A stretch of 64,000 nucleotides of DNA from an uncultured Verrucomicrobiota bacterium (GTDB lineage: Bacteria > Verrucomicrobiota > Verrucomicrobiia > Limisphaerales > UBA9464): assembly GCA_903922605.1 (NCBI GenBank), contig CAIXUG010000042.1, positions 1 to 64,000 on the forward strand, read 5' to 3'. The notes beneath the pieces were generated by a model. That model made no database searches, was not told where the DNA came from, and saw only the letters and a program-made list of their open reading frames with translations. Positions 7,938 through 17,978 of this stretch are shown one piece after another; position 1 is the stretch's first letter, and each line of letters opens with the position of its first letter. Position numbers and translations under genes: made by a program.

Positions 7938-10787
7938 TCACGGATTCACCCGGAGGCGGTAATAGCGCAGGTCACGGGCATCGCTGGCGGGTTCGTAGTG
8001 GATGCGTTCCGTACCGACGATGATATCGGTACCGGCGGCGGGCCCCCAGGACGAGGGATCGTTGATATCCTCCGTGGTTTCCAGCACGACGGACGCCGAC
8101 GTTTCCTGCCAGGCGATCTCGCAGAAGCTGCCGGCGGGTGCTCCGGCGCCGGGGAAGCGGGCCACCAATCCGAGATCCACCGGATTAATGGGCGGTACCG
8201 ACGTAGCGTCTAGGGGATCGGTGCCGGCAAGGTACTCCTGTAGGTTCGTGGCGCCGTCTCCATCCGGGTCGCCGTTCGGATCGCTGACACCGAAGGCCTG
8301 CTCCCACGCATCGGGCAGGCCGTTGTGGTTGGCGTCCACGGACGGTCCGACGACGATACCCGGGGCGTCCGCGATGACATAGGTCGCCGATTGCAAGGGG
8401 CTGGGCTGCGGATCGTCCACATAGGCCTGGAAGGTCGTGGTGGCTAGAATCGTGGGCGGAGCGGCATCCAAATACGCCACCCAGGGCTGGTTCACGCCAA
8501 GGCGGTAGAAGATGGGTGCCCCGGAGGCGGAGCTCATCCGGACCTGGAGTCCGGCACCGGCCGCAATGTGGTAGGTGCCCGGGGCTGGTGAGAATGAAAG
8601 CCCGGTGAAGGCCGCCGCCGTGGGCGGTTCAAACACGGCCACGCTGTCGGCCGGGGCGTGCTGGTTGACGACCGGGAACAGGCTCGCCAACGCCGGGACG
8701 TTCGTGGTGCCGGGCGAGCCGAGTCCGGGAGAAGTCCCTAGGAACTGCTCCCGGATCACCTGCAAGTTTCCCCCCACTGGGGCCGCGCTGTCGCTCCAGT
8801 CGCCGACGCGCAGGGTGCGCACCAGCATGGCGTCCTGATCCAGGTCGGGATTGGCGCTGAAGAGGAGCACGTTTGCGCGGGTCTGGGACACGTTCAGGCC
8901 CGGCAGGGCACCGCTGGCGAGGAGTTTGTGCTGGGTGCCGTCGAAGCCCCAGTGCTGCCACGTCGTGGAGGTGCCCTGGGCTCCGTTTGGACCGCCCAAC
9001 AGGATGAAAGCGCCATTGGCCAGGGCACCTCCCGCCGAGAACTTGATGCCGGCAGGCGCGGTCAGTCGCTGCCGCAGGACCGGCGCGCTGGTCCCGTCAA
9101 AATCGTAGGTGGACGCGCTGTTTCCGTCTTCGAACACGATCAACAGCATGGCCACGGGTCCGGCAGGGAGCACGAGCACCCTGCTGATCGGCAGATCAAA
9201 TGCATAGGTGTTGCCCGTCGGCCAGGAATAGGGGCCGGGAGCCGTGCCCTGAACGGCCGTCACATACATGTTGGAAGCGCCGGGCGAATAAAAGAGGAAG
9301 CTGGTCGGAGTGTTCGTCTGGAACTGGCCCCAGGCCCACTCGGTGTCCGGCGCGAGTCCCGACAAGGTCGGCCCGTCGGGCCGGCTGGCCGAACTGGAAA
9401 CCGAGCGGAGCACAAAATCCCGGGCCTGGTCGCCCTCGCGGAACGCGCCCACCAACCAGGGCGCATTGGGTGACAGATGCGTCCGGTTTCCCCGGGAGAA
9501 CGGCCCTGTTTCTTCTTCGGGCCCAAAGTTCGGGCTGAACCCGCCGGCATCGGAGACCAGTCCGGAGAGATGGGTCTGGATGTCTGCCCGATCCCAGATC
9601 GTGCCGATCGCCAAGTCCTCCCGGGTGTCCCCCGCGAAATCAATTCCCACCACGAAGGCCGGCCCGATCCCCACCGAAGGCGCAAACATCGAATCGCCCT
9701 GGGCATCCGGGAAAACGTTGACCCGGTTCCAGAGCGGCGCCGCCACGGCAAAACCGTCGGCCGCACCCGTGGAGGCGAAATGTCCGATCCCCAACCCCGT
9801 GACATTCTCGATCCCGGTGGAGGCGGGATCAGCCCATTGGAAGGAGCCATCCGGCTGCTGCAAGCCGATGCGGCGAATCCCGGTGGCCTTGTCGATGACG
9901 AGATAATCCGGTTGACCGTCCGCGTTGGCGTCCAGCGGCGCGGCCAGTTCGGCGTCGGTCTCCGTCACGAACGGCGCTGCATTGGGGTCGGAACCGCCGG
10001 TCGGGTTGGACGTGGTCCCGTAGTCATAGCCGCTGGTGGCAGTGAGGCTGACGTTGGACGCGTCCTGCGGAATGATGCTCAGGGTCGCGCCCTGATCGGC
10101 GGTGTAGCCGTCGCTGGAAAGGTCGCGGTAGTCGGCGATGCTGCTGCTCAGGTAGGTGCTGGCATCCAGCTCGTAGAGCAACCGGAACGTTTCCCCGACC
10201 GTTGCCTGCACGTCGTAGGTGACAGTCCCCAGGGTGCCCTGCAGATGGGAGAGGGCTTTGAACTGGGTTGCGACCTGGGTCGCGGCGACCACATTGACGG
10301 AAAGGTCCGCCGTGATTCCGGGGCGCCGCTGATCGGCCGCCGGCGCGGAAACAGTTCCTTTCACTCCCAAAGTGAAGGACAAGGTCACGACGGTGCCCGG
10401 GGGCAGGGTGGTTGACGACGCCGTGACGTAGTCCTCGACCGCCACACTGGCCGTGCATTCGGTGTAACCGCCCTCGGTCGTGCTGGGGACGAAGTAATCG
10501 AATCCTCCGGTGCTGAGGCAGCGCAGTACTCCGGCCCGCCCGGTGGCGTACGCGCTCGCCCGGCCGGCTCCATAGGTCCGGGCATCGCCCACGCTGATGG
10601 GCATGAGGAATGATGATTTGCCGGTGGCCACGAGATTGGTGCTGACACTCAGGGCGGGACCGCTTTGCGCAAAATCTGTGATCGAAAAGACCACGGAAGC
10701 CCGGAGCGAGGCATTCTGCGCGTGGCCGGAAATCACCAGCAACAGCAGGCCGAGCGCGGCGGACAGGCGGGAGAGGTTTGGTTTCAT
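7938..10787 (-). CDS. Large secreted protein with calcium-repeat linker, unknown
   Basis: A 949-aa protein with a Sec signal peptide (MKPNLSRLSAALGLLLLVISGHAQ). The body is beta-rich. From about 290 it contains FG-GAP/VCBS-like stretches (DANADGQPDYLVID, FAGDTREDLAIG). Near residues 815-857 a thrombospondin-3-like Asp/Asn segment occurs (DANHNGLPDAWEQ, then DPNGDPDGDGATNLQEYLAG). The last ~60 residues form a beta module ending RDLRYYRLRV, also found in two other secreted proteins here. ATG 10787 overlaps the stop of the 2290-aa gene as ATGA, so the two are co-translated. Likely extracellular or surface located. Function is unknown. Confidence 0.8.
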   Translation of the reverse strand: MKPNLSRLSAALGLLLLVISGHAQNASLRASVVFSITDFAQSGPALSVSTNLVATGKSSFLMPISVGDARTYGAGRASAYATGRAGVLRCLSTGGFDYFVPSTTEGGYTECTASVAVEDYVTASSTTLPPGTVVTLSFTLGVKGTVSAPAADQRRPGITADLSVNVVAATQVATQFKALSHLQGTLGTVTYDVQATVGETFRLLYELDASTYLSSSIADYRDLSSDGYTADQGATLSIIPQDASNVSLTATSGYDYGTTSNPTGGSDPNAAPFVTETDAELAAPLDANADGQPDYLVIDKATGIRRIGLQQPDGSFQWADPASTGIENVTGLGIGHFASTGAADGFAVAAPLWNRVNVFPDAQGDSMFAPSVGIGPAFVVGIDFAGDTREDLAIGTIWDRADIQTHLSGLVSDAGGFSPNFGPEEETGPFSRGNRTHLSPNAPWLVGAFREGDQARDFVLRSVSSSASRPDGPTLSGLAPDTEWAWGQFQTNTPTSFLFYSPGASNMYVTAVQGTAPGPYSWPTGNTYAFDLPISRVLVLPAGPVAMLLIVFEDGNSASTYDFDGTSAPVLRQRLTAPAGIKFSAGGALANGAFILLGGPNGAQGTSTTWQHWGFDGTQHKLLASGALPGLNVSQTRANVLLFSANPDLDQDAMLVRTLRVGDWSDSAAPVGGNLQVIREQFLGTSPGLGSPGTTNVPALASLFPVVNQHAPADSVAVFEPPTAAAFTGLSFSPAPGTYHIAAGAGLQVRMSSASGAPIFYRLGVNQPWVAYLDAAPPTILATTTFQAYVDDPQPSPLQSATYVIADAPGIVVGPSVDANHNGLPDAWEQAFGVSDPNGDPDGDGATNLQEYLAGTDPLDATSVPPINPVDLGLVARFPGAGAPAGSFCEIAWQETSASVVLETTEDINDPSSWGPAAGTDIIVGTERIHYEPASDARDLRYYRLRVNP

Positions 10788-13700
10788 GGCGATTTCACCG
10801 TGACCTCCCCGCACGGGACCGTCTGGATCGGTTCACCCAGGTCCGAGAACCGCACCAGCCAATAGCGGTAGCGCGCGCCCTGGACCGCCGGTTGGGTGTC
10901 CACCAGATAAAGGTCCAGCACCGGCGTGGTGGGATAATCCGGCCCGACCCACCGGAACAGCGGGTCCGCCAGTTCGCCCGCAGAGCCGTTGCCGTCCGAG
11001 GGAAACGAGACCCACGCAATGCTGTTGATCAACGGGGAACACTGGATCACATCGCCGCTCACGGCGGGGAACCGGCCGTTGGGGACCTGGGTCCGGTAAA
11101 GCACGCAGGGCAGAAACAATTGCTTGGAGTCGCCTTCACGGGTGAAGAGCTGTTTGTTCGGATCGGCCTTGCCGAAGGTCGTGGAGAAACTGGGCGTACG
11201 GAAGATCGGGCCGTGCGGGGGATTGGGGTCGAAATTCGCACGGGCGCCGTCGTTGTCGATGGCCAGTGAGCCGACGCGGATGCCAACCGGTGTCGAATCA
11301 ACGCCGACGGAGCGCAACGGGATTTGCACGTCGCCATTCTGGCTGTAGCCCCAGAACAACCGGGCATCGGGAACATCCCGGAAATCGACGGCCTGGATTC
11401 CGGCATTGAACGCGGCGACGGGTGGCAGGGGACGCGCCGGCCACGCGATGTTGGCAGGGGGTGCGGAGGGCGGCTGCCACTGGAACTCGACAACCCGGCT
11501 CTGGTCGCTGGGCTCGCCCCCCGGTCCCAGGGCCCGCATCCACACGCGGTATTTGAGGGAGGGATTGACCCCCATGGTGACGGTGAAGCGCGGTCCCGGT
11601 CCCAAGTCACCCCCGACGCGTCCGGTCAGGAAACTTTGCTGCAACGGCAACACCAACCGGGCCGTCCCGGCCAACCGGTCGTGGACTTTCCAGACGACCG
11701 GGGTCGGGTTCAGTTGCTGGTTGAGGTGCGCCACCAGGCTGCTGACCTGCGGCGTAGTGTCCCGCGGCAGCGCCTCGGTCGCGAAGTAGATCTCAAACCG
11801 CTCCGCGTGTTCCGGCGGCTCGACCCAGGACAGCGTCACCGCCGGCGCGGCCAGCGTGCCCGAGAAATCGGCGGCCGTCGGTGTGAGCAAGACAGGCACC
11901 GGCGGGGCGTCGCCGGTGAAGGTCAGCCGGGCCAGAAGGTGCATCGTGCTCGGGCTGCCGTTCTCGTCGAGGAACTGGGAGAAATAGTGGACGCGTCCGT
12001 TGGAAACCGGCGGTGCGGAGTCCTCGCAGGCCACGGTGGACCCGGGTCCGGTGTAATCATGGAGCCCCTGCGCGATGAGGGTCATCGGTCCGTTCTCGAT
12101 GCGGCGATACACGCGGTACTGCCGGGCCTTTGCGCCCAGCGGGACATTGAAGGAGGGATGCAGGATGAGGCCGGTCCCGGGCGAGACGACCAGGTGGGTG
12201 TTCGCCGGCCAGTCGGCCGAACAGCCCGGGGTCAGTCCACCGAACAGGCGGTCACCCGCCGGCAACGCCTTGCGTTCCGACTCCGCGATCGCGCCGGCGA
12301 GGAAGGCGTAGGCCATGCGCTGATTCCCGCCGGGCGCCACGCCCGCATGTGCGGAGGTCGCCCAGTCGCTCAAGTGCGTGCCGAGCACCTCCGCGGCGCA
12401 GCTCACCTGCAGATTTGCGCCCACTTTCGACAGGGGCAGCGTCCAATCCAGTTCCACCACGTCCTCATCGGGCGGAAACACCACGACCGTTTCCGGGACC
12501 ACGGTGCTGCCATCGTCCAGGTTCTTCACCAGGAAGTGCGCCGCGCCGATGCCCGGCTGCCGACGGCAGCGGGCGATGTAGGCGACCGCCGACCCGTCGA
12601 GCGCGGTGTCCGCCACCTCGGCCGCCGGTGGCTGGTCCACGATGCAGGCGACCCTCAGGCAGTCGATCACCGGTTTCGTAAAGCTGGAGGGATCGGGAGC
12701 CGGCGGGGCGGCGGTGCTGCGGAGGGCTCCCAACGCCGGTGGGCTGAGGGATGACACCAGCTTGGCGCCGCCCGGCGGACTCGCGTGGACCGCGCGGACC
12801 GCAAACCACCAGTTCGTGCCATACGAACCGTCGCCCGGCACCTGCACGTGCAGTGCTGGTCCGGCCGCCGCGCCCGGGTCGTCAACGACCGCCACGCGTT
12901 GGATGGCCGTCGGGTTACCAAGCACAATGGGATTCGCTTCGAGGTCCAGCCCGCCCGAGAGCGCCAGCGGTTCACCTTTCGCGCTCATGGTGTACTGGCC
13001 GTGCAGCTCGGCGTGGGCGGCCTGACAGCCACCGATGCTGGCGTCGCCCCGCGCCGTCACGGTGATCTGCATCCGCCCGTCCGGCGTGCCCATGGTCGAA
13101 GGCGGCACCGGCTGGGTCCCCTGCAGGTGCTTGAAATCCACCGAGCCCGTGAGGGTGACGTTGTCGGGCACGTGCAGTCCCAGGGTCGCGTTGAGGTGCG
13201 CGTTGTCGAGCACCTCGCCGAGGATCTGCGCGCTGCCTTCGATTTTCGTCATCTCGAGCGTCTTGCTGAAACCGCCGTACGCGCGGTTCAACTGGCCTAC
13301 CTGATCGTTCAGGTGGTCCACCACCTGGTTGCTCAGCTCCTCGAACGCGGAGCGCACGACGTTGTTCATCACGCCGAACACCTGCTCATACATCACGCCG
13401 AATTCGTCATGCAGCGGTTCCACGAGGTCCCGCACGGTCTGCTGGATCTGGGCCAGGAAATCCGACTGCATCACCACGTCCCGGGCGGCGCGCTTGAGGT
13501 CGGCCCGCAGTTGTGCGGGATCGGTCTCGGCCAGCAGGCGGCCTGTGGGGTCGTGGGCCTGGGCGAGGTGGTCGTGCAAGGCCGTCAGGATCTGGTCGGG
13601 CAGGGCGCCCGCCGTGTTCACCGCCGTCAGCGCCCCCTGCGTCACCTCCCGCGCATCGTCCGCCAGGCTCCGCGCCGATTTTGCCAGGCTGTGGATGTCG

Positions 13701-16700
13701 TCCAGGGTGCTGGCGATGTCGTCCAGCGTGGGGGCCAGCTCGCCGTTGATTTCCGTCGTGATCGTATCCGTCACCGGCTGGATGGCGTCCGTCGGCAGAC
13801 CGAAGGAGCCCGCCAGGTTCACCGAGTCGGTGATGAATTCCCCGCGGTTTCCGTCCGCGTCCTTTTTCAAGAGGGTGTCGGCCGTCGTGAGGCCCTGGTC
13901 CACGGTGTCCAGGGCGTCGGCAACCTGGCCGGCGATGGAGTTCGCCTGGCCGACGACCCCGACCACGCCCGACAGCTTGTCCTTCAGCTGGTCCCGGATC
14001 GCCGCAAAAGACGCAGTGTTCGGGGCGCCGATCGCATTGGCCGCATCGGCCGATGCCGTCAGCCCCTTCAGCGGACCGTCGCTCGCCAGCAGGTAGTCCA
14101 GGAACTGGTCGATGATGAGATCCACGCCGTCGGCCACGAGCTTGTCGGAGTTGCCGTCGAGCAACTGGTCGAACGCCGCCCCCGCGGCCGCCAGTTTCGG
14201 CCCGTCGGGGATGATCTTGATCAGCGCCTGGGTCGCCTCGCGATCGTCGATGAACAGCGAGGTCAGGTTGACACGCGGCAGCTTGTTGAACTGAAGGCCG
14301 AAGCGGATCTCCGCCCCCGACGGTGTGAGCTGCTGGATCGCCCGCTCGGAGGTCATCACCAGGAACTGGCGCTGCTCGGGCACGCTTGACACAAACCGGC
14401 GGAGGGCGGAATCCCAAAGCAGCGGCAGTGCGAAATTGACGCCGCCCAGCCAGGTCTGGCGGGCGATCGGGTTGTAGAGGTTGCGCTGGTTGTGCGCGGG
14501 ATCGCTCTCGTCGAAGTAGAGGAAATTGGCCGGTTCCGCCCCGTTGACATAGGCGTCGTAGCCTGCGCCGGCGGGGAAACCGAGGTTGTCGGAATCATAA
14601 TTGCGGTCGTTGAAGAAGTCGCTTGAGCCGTTGGGCCAGCCGGCGCGGACCGTGGACCAGCCAGCGCGGATGGCGGTCTTGCCCGTGTCCGCCCGCGCGA
14701 GCACGTGGACCTTCAGGTCCTGGAAAAACGGCACGTCGATCGTGCCCGCGAACGCCACGAAACCGTCGTCCGGCGCGCCGGCGGCGGCCGGGTCGTTGAA
14801 ATAGAAATCCGTCACCGGGTTGACCGTGAAGCCGGGAATGGTGCTGTTACCGGCGGAGCCCGGCCCGTGCAACGCCACGCTCTTCGGCGGTTTCATCCGC
14901 GAATTGACGCCGGGAATGCCGTCCTTCGCGGCCACCAGCCGCCCGTCGGGAAGGAAGCCGAGCCCGCCCCGCACGGGATCCTTCACCACGGCGGGCAGCA
15001 GCACTTCGGCGCCGAACACCAGCGCCTCGGTCTTGGGGCCACTGGTGCTCGCCACAAACTCGGCGCTGAGCGGATGGAAGCGGGCGTGCCAGTACGCCAG
15101 GGGATGCTGGAGGCTGCCGTTCTGCGGCAGCGTCATTTCACCGGGCTCGCCCTGCGGATCAAGGAACAGCTTCGAGAAGGGCTGCTCAAACCCCGCCAGG
15201 CCGCGGGCGCCGGGAACGTTCACCGTGCCGGCGACGAGCGAGTCCACCACGCGGTTGTCGCGGTAGGCGAGCTGGTAGTCCGTCAGGGCCAGCGCGAAGC
15301 CGTACATCTGGAGGCTGATGCTGCCGCCGGCGAAGTATGCCCGGTCCGCCATCTGGATGCCGCTCGCGCCCGCTTTCCGGAAATAATACTTGGCCGCCGC
15401 CGCCAGCGGATACGGCCCGAAGCTGGCGTCTCCCAGCAGGCTCGTCGCCGTTTCGGCCCCGCCGCCTGCCGGGCGCACGTTCAGGCCCGGATAGTCCGCG
15501 AATCCCGCCGCGTAAGCCGGCGTGAAGGGGCGCTCGACATACGTTTCGTCGCTGGGCTTCCCGTGGCCGCTCAGCAGAAGCTCCCCGGGCCGGAGGTCGG
15601 TCGGTGCTGCGGCCAGCGTGCCGCGCAGCATGTTTCCGGGCACCTCGGCCGCACCGGTCGTAAAGGTGCCCGCCGTCTGCACGAACGCGCCATCACTCCG
15701 GGCGCCCCACCGGACCGTCCCGTCGGTGAAGGCCCCCTCCGCGTGTAGGCCGCCGTCGGCCGTGATGTGCCAGGAGCTGTTCGTGGGCTGGAAGGTGAAC
15801 GACTCAAGCCCGCCCACGAGCGTTAGCCCCGGGGCGCCCGGCAGCGTGTTGAACAGGGCGGGAGCGGCGCCTTCCAACGTGCTGTGGGCCGTGTCGATCA
15901 GCCCGGCCTTGATCACCAGTTGCCCCGCCTGCGACCACGCGATCGTCGCGTCGGCCGGAAAATGCGGCGTGAACTGCGAGGGCGGCAGATCAATGGTCGC
16001 GTCGTCCAGGATGGCCCGACCCTGGGCATCCGCGCGCACCACCACGTCCACGCCGGCACCCGACCCGGGTGCGGCCAGATAGCCGTCGTTCGAGGGACGG
16101 ATCTTCGCGACCAGGGTTTCCGGCGTGAGCGCCAGGGCGTCGAGCGCGGCGGTCTCATCCGCGCGCACATGGCGCGTCCCGGTCCGGTGCAGCGTGAAGG
16201 TGCCCGCCGCCGTGTCCCACGAGATCGACGAGGCCGCGAACTGCTCCGGCAGATCCTCATGCGCCGCGTACAGCTGGTTTTGTTGCGGATCCACCAAGCC
16301 GGGCACGAGCGCCACCACTCCCACCGGGTTCATGGACAGGTCGAGATCCACCTGCCCGAAGGGAAAATCCGACATCAGGCGGCGGAAGTCGGACTCCGTC
16401 GCGACGCCAAATCCGGCGGGGAACCCGACCCGGCCGCCCGTCGCGTGCGCCCCGGTCGAATCCAGGGTCACCTCGCCGAGCGTAAACGGGACACCTGCGA
16501 GCGGTGGCGCCGCACCGGTGGGCGAGTCCACCGTCGCGGGATCGGCTGACGTGGCGGTGCCGTCGAGGCCCAGCAGGACGTGGAAGTTCTGTCCGCTAAT
16601 GGTGTAGGCAGGGTTGGCATTCAGGTGGGCGCCGGCGGTGTCGATGCCGAGGGCGGTGTTCTCTCCGGTGCCGGCCACGGTCCCTTCAAAATCCGGGTCA

Positions 16701-17656
16701 TTATAGATTGCCGTCACCGTGGTCGCGACCGGGCCAAACTTCAGCGTCCCGTTGAAATGCAGAAACCGTTGCGCGGTGAGGACGACCTGCCGGTCCATGA
16801 CCTCCGCGCCATCGGGCCGGGCGTGGGACATGGTGACCGCCAGCGTGTAGGAATCGGTCGGGTCCATCTGGGCGACGGGATGGATCTCGAGGGTCTGGTC
16901 GATTCCGACTGCCGCCGCCGCGCCGCCCGCAGTGTGATTGGCCAGGATCACCGGCAGCGTTGTCCGGGGACTGGCGAGCGGGATCACCCCGGTATGGTCG
17001 CCCGTGATGCCCACGTCGAAGAAGATCTGGTCGTCTTCCGTGCTCACCGGCTGGTTGGCCTGATCCAGCCGGCCAACGATCCCCTGCACGCTGACCTGAA
17101 AGGAGTCGCTAGCCGGTGCCGTGACCACCGCAAAGGCGCGGGTCACGGTCACAGCATTGAGCTGCGCGACGACCCCGCTGTCCGTTCCGGCCTCGACCAG
17201 GGCGAACCGGTATTCGTCACTCGTGCTGGTAAAGCCGGCCGGAACCCAGCTCCCGGGGGTGGGGCCGGTGGTGTAGAGCTGGGCAAGGACCCGGTACGGC
17301 GCCCCGGCGGTGAGATTGGCGGGGGAAAGGACGACCTTTTTGGTCCCGTTCGTCGAGGTGCGCGGCGCCAGGCTGACCGTGAACGCCGGGGAAAAAACTT
17401 CCGCCGACGCCGGGTTGTCATCGGCCTGGATGAGTTTGAAACCGACCCGGTAGGTGCCGCTGAGCGGGTTCCGGGTGGAAGCATCGTTGACCACGAAGTC
17501 CCCCTGCACCGGCACCGTCGGAAGCGAGCCGCCAGTCGTGGTCAGGATTCCCGTGTAATCGGGGATCGAATCGTTCCCTGTGCCGGTCGCGAGCGCAACC
17601 GGAGCCGTGAGCCAGGCCAGCATCAGCACCAGCAGAATGGCCTGGAGATTTTTCAT
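10784..17656 (-). CDS. Giant secreted protein (2290 aa) with central helical domain, unknown
   Basis: Starts with a signal peptide (MKNLQAILLVLMLAWLTAPV). ATG 17656 is chosen; the open frame goes 25 codons further but then lacks a signal-like start. Residues ~25-1140 are beta-rich with many Gly/Ala/Thr/Asp turns. Residues ~1140-1470 switch to long amphipathic helices rich in Asp, Leu, Ala and Gln (QVADALDTVDQGLTTADTLL, STLDDIHSLAKSARSLADDA), resembling a coiled-coil or pore-former bundle. Residues ~1470-2290 are again beta-rich, with fibronectin-III-like segments (e.g. SWVEPPEHAERFEIYFATEA). No catalytic motif is seen. It is operonic with the 949-aa protein. Role (surface scaffold, adhesin, or toxin-like) is open. 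Confidence 0.78.
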   Translation of the reverse strand: MKNLQAILLVLMLAWLTAPVALATGTGNDSIPDYTGILTTTGGSLPTVPVQGDFVVNDASTRNPLSGTYRVGFKLIQADDNPASAEVFSPAFTVSLAPRTSTNGTKKVVLSPANLTAGAPYRVLAQLYTTGPTPGSWVPAGFTSTSDEYRFALVEAGTDSGVVAQLNAVTVTRAFAVVTAPASDSFQVSVQGIVGRLDQANQPVSTEDDQIFFDVGITGDHTGVIPLASPRTTLPVILANHTAGGAAAAVGIDQTLEIHPVAQMDPTDSYTLAVTMSHARPDGAEVMDRQVVLTAQRFLHFNGTLKFGPVATTVTAIYNDPDFEGTVAGTGENTALGIDTAGAHLNANPAYTISGQNFHVLLGLDGTATSADPATVDSPTGAAPPLAGVPFTLGEVTLDSTGAHATGGRVGFPAGFGVATESDFRRLMSDFPFGQVDLDLSMNPVGVVALVPGLVDPQQNQLYAAHEDLPEQFAASSISWDTAAGTFTLHRTGTRHVRADETAALDALALTPETLVAKIRPSNDGYLAAPGSGAGVDVVVRADAQGRAILDDATIDLPPSQFTPHFPADATIAWSQAGQLVIKAGLIDTAHSTLEGAAPALFNTLPGAPGLTLVGGLESFTFQPTNSSWHITADGGLHAEGAFTDGTVRWGARSDGAFVQTAGTFTTGAAEVPGNMLRGTLAAAPTDLRPGELLLSGHGKPSDETYVERPFTPAYAAGFADYPGLNVRPAGGGAETATSLLGDASFGPYPLAAAAKYYFRKAGASGIQMADRAYFAGGSISLQMYGFALALTDYQLAYRDNRVVDSLVAGTVNVPGARGLAGFEQPFSKLFLDPQGEPGEMTLPQNGSLQHPLAYWHARFHPLSAEFVASTSGPKTEALVFGAEVLLPAVVKDPVRGGLGFLPDGRLVAAKDGIPGVNSRMKPPKSVALHGPGSAGNSTIPGFTVNPVTDFYFNDPAAAGAPDDGFVAFAGTIDVPFFQDLKVHVLARADTGKTAIRAGWSTVRAGWPNGSSDFFNDRNYDSDNLGFPAGAGYDAYVNGAEPANFLYFDESDPAHNQRNLYNPIARQTWLGGVNFALPLLWDSALRRFVSSVPEQRQFLVMTSERAIQQLTPSGAEIRFGLQFNKLPRVNLTSLFIDDREATQALIKIIPDGPKLAAAGAAFDQLLDGNSDKLVADGVDLIIDQFLDYLLASDGPLKGLTASADAANAIGAPNTASFAAIRDQLKDKLSGVVGVVGQANSIAGQVADALDTVDQGLTTADTLLKKDADGNRGEFITDSVNLAGSFGLPTDAIQPVTDTITTEINGELAPTLDDIASTLDDIHSLAKSARSLADDAREVTQGALTAVNTAGALPDQILTALHDHLAQAHDPTGRLLAETDPAQLRADLKRAARDVVMQSDFLAQIQQTVRDLVEPLHDEFGVMYEQVFGVMNNVVRSAFEELSNQVVDHLNDQVGQLNRAYGGFSKTLEMTKIEGSAQILGEVLDNAHLNATLGLHVPDNVTLTGSVDFKHLQGTQPVPPSTMGTPDGRMQITVTARGDASIGGCQAAHAELHGQYTMSAKGEPLALSGGLDLEANPIVLGNPTAIQRVAVVDDPGAAAGPALHVQVPGDGSYGTNWWFAVRAVHASPPGGAKLVSSLSPPALGALRSTAAPPAPDPSSFTKPVIDCLRVACIVDQPPAAEVADTALDGSAVAYIARCRRQPGIGAAHFLVKNLDDGSTVVPETVVVFPPDEDVVELDWTLPLSKVGANLQVSCAAEVLGTHLSDWATSAHAGVAPGGNQRMAYAFLAGAIAESERKALPAGDRLFGGLTPGCSADWPANTHLVVSPGTGLILHPSFNVPLGAKARQYRVYRRIENGPMTLIAQGLHDYTGPGSTVACEDSAPPVSNGRVHYFSQFLDENGSPSTMHLLARLTFTGDAPPVPVLLTPTAADFSGTLAAPAVTLSWVEPPEHAERFEIYFATEALPRDTTPQVSSLVAHLNQQLNPTPVVWKVHDRLAGTARLVLPLQQSFLTGRVGGDLGPGPRFTVTMGVNPSLKYRVWMRALGPGGEPSDQSRVVEFQWQPPSAPPANIAWPARPLPPVAAFNAGIQAVDFRDVPDARLFWGYSQNGDVQIPLRSVGVDSTPVGIRVGSLAIDNDGARANFDPNPPHGPIFRTPSFSTTFGKADPNKQLFTREGDSKQLFLPCVLYRTQVPNGRFPAVSGDVIQCSPLINSIAWVSFPSDGNGSAGELADPLFRWVGPDYPTTPVLDLYLVDTQPAVQGARYRYWLVRFSDLGEPIQTVPCGEVTVKSP

Positions 17657-17773
17657 CTCAGCGGGATGCCGGGAGCAGACGGAACACGCGAGCTCTCGTA
17701 CCAGCAAATACGGCAGAAAACCAGCCCGCAATTCAGCGGTGCAGAAACGATGTGGTTGGAAGGGCCTTGATCA

Positions 17774-17787
17774 GTTTTCGGTTTTCG
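17774..17787. repeat. Heptad repeat GTTTTCG x2
   Basis: Two exact GTTTTCG units. The same word occurs in three units at 32291-32311, 14.5 kb away. Confidence 0.6.
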
Positions 17788-17834
17788 GCAAGTGAGAGTT
17801 GGATGAGAGGGAAGGGAAGCGGGGGAGCAACGGA

Positions 17835-17852
17835 GAACGCCGAACGCCGAAC
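17835..17852. repeat. Heptad repeat GAACGCC x2.5
   Basis: Units GAACGCC, GAACGCC and GAAC in intergenic DNA upstream of the giant secreted protein operon. Confidence 0.65.
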
Positions 17853-17868
17853 AGCGCGTGATCCAACA

Positions 17869-17903
17869 ATTCGAAATTCGAAACTCGTAATTCGAAATTC
17901 CCA
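17869..17903. repeat. Heptad repeat ATTCGAA x5
   Basis: Five 7-bp units: ATTCGAA, ATTCGAA, ACTCGTA, ATTCGAA, ATTCCCA. Each perfect unit contains the palindrome TTCGAA. Confidence 0.85.
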
Positions 17904-17978
17904 TCGCTCGTCACTCCACTGGTTTTCCGATTGCCCACCGCCCGGTCCCTGACGCATCACAGGGCGCGCAATTTTGCC

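Larger units (their letters stand above)
17657..17978. other. Divergent intergenic region rich in heptad repeats
   Basis: These 322 bp separate the giant-protein operon (minus) from moaE (plus). No gene is seen. They hold three 7-bp tandem arrays: GTTTTCG twice (17774-17787), GAACGCC two and a half times (17835-17852) and ATTCGAA-type five times (17869-17903). Promoters for both directions are expected but not recognised. Confidence 0.65.

Noticed and set aside
12785-14389. A 534-codon plus-strand frame inside the 2290-aa gene
   Set aside because: Arg/His/Val-rich shadow. The minus frame is continuous with a signal peptide and extends far beyond on both sides.
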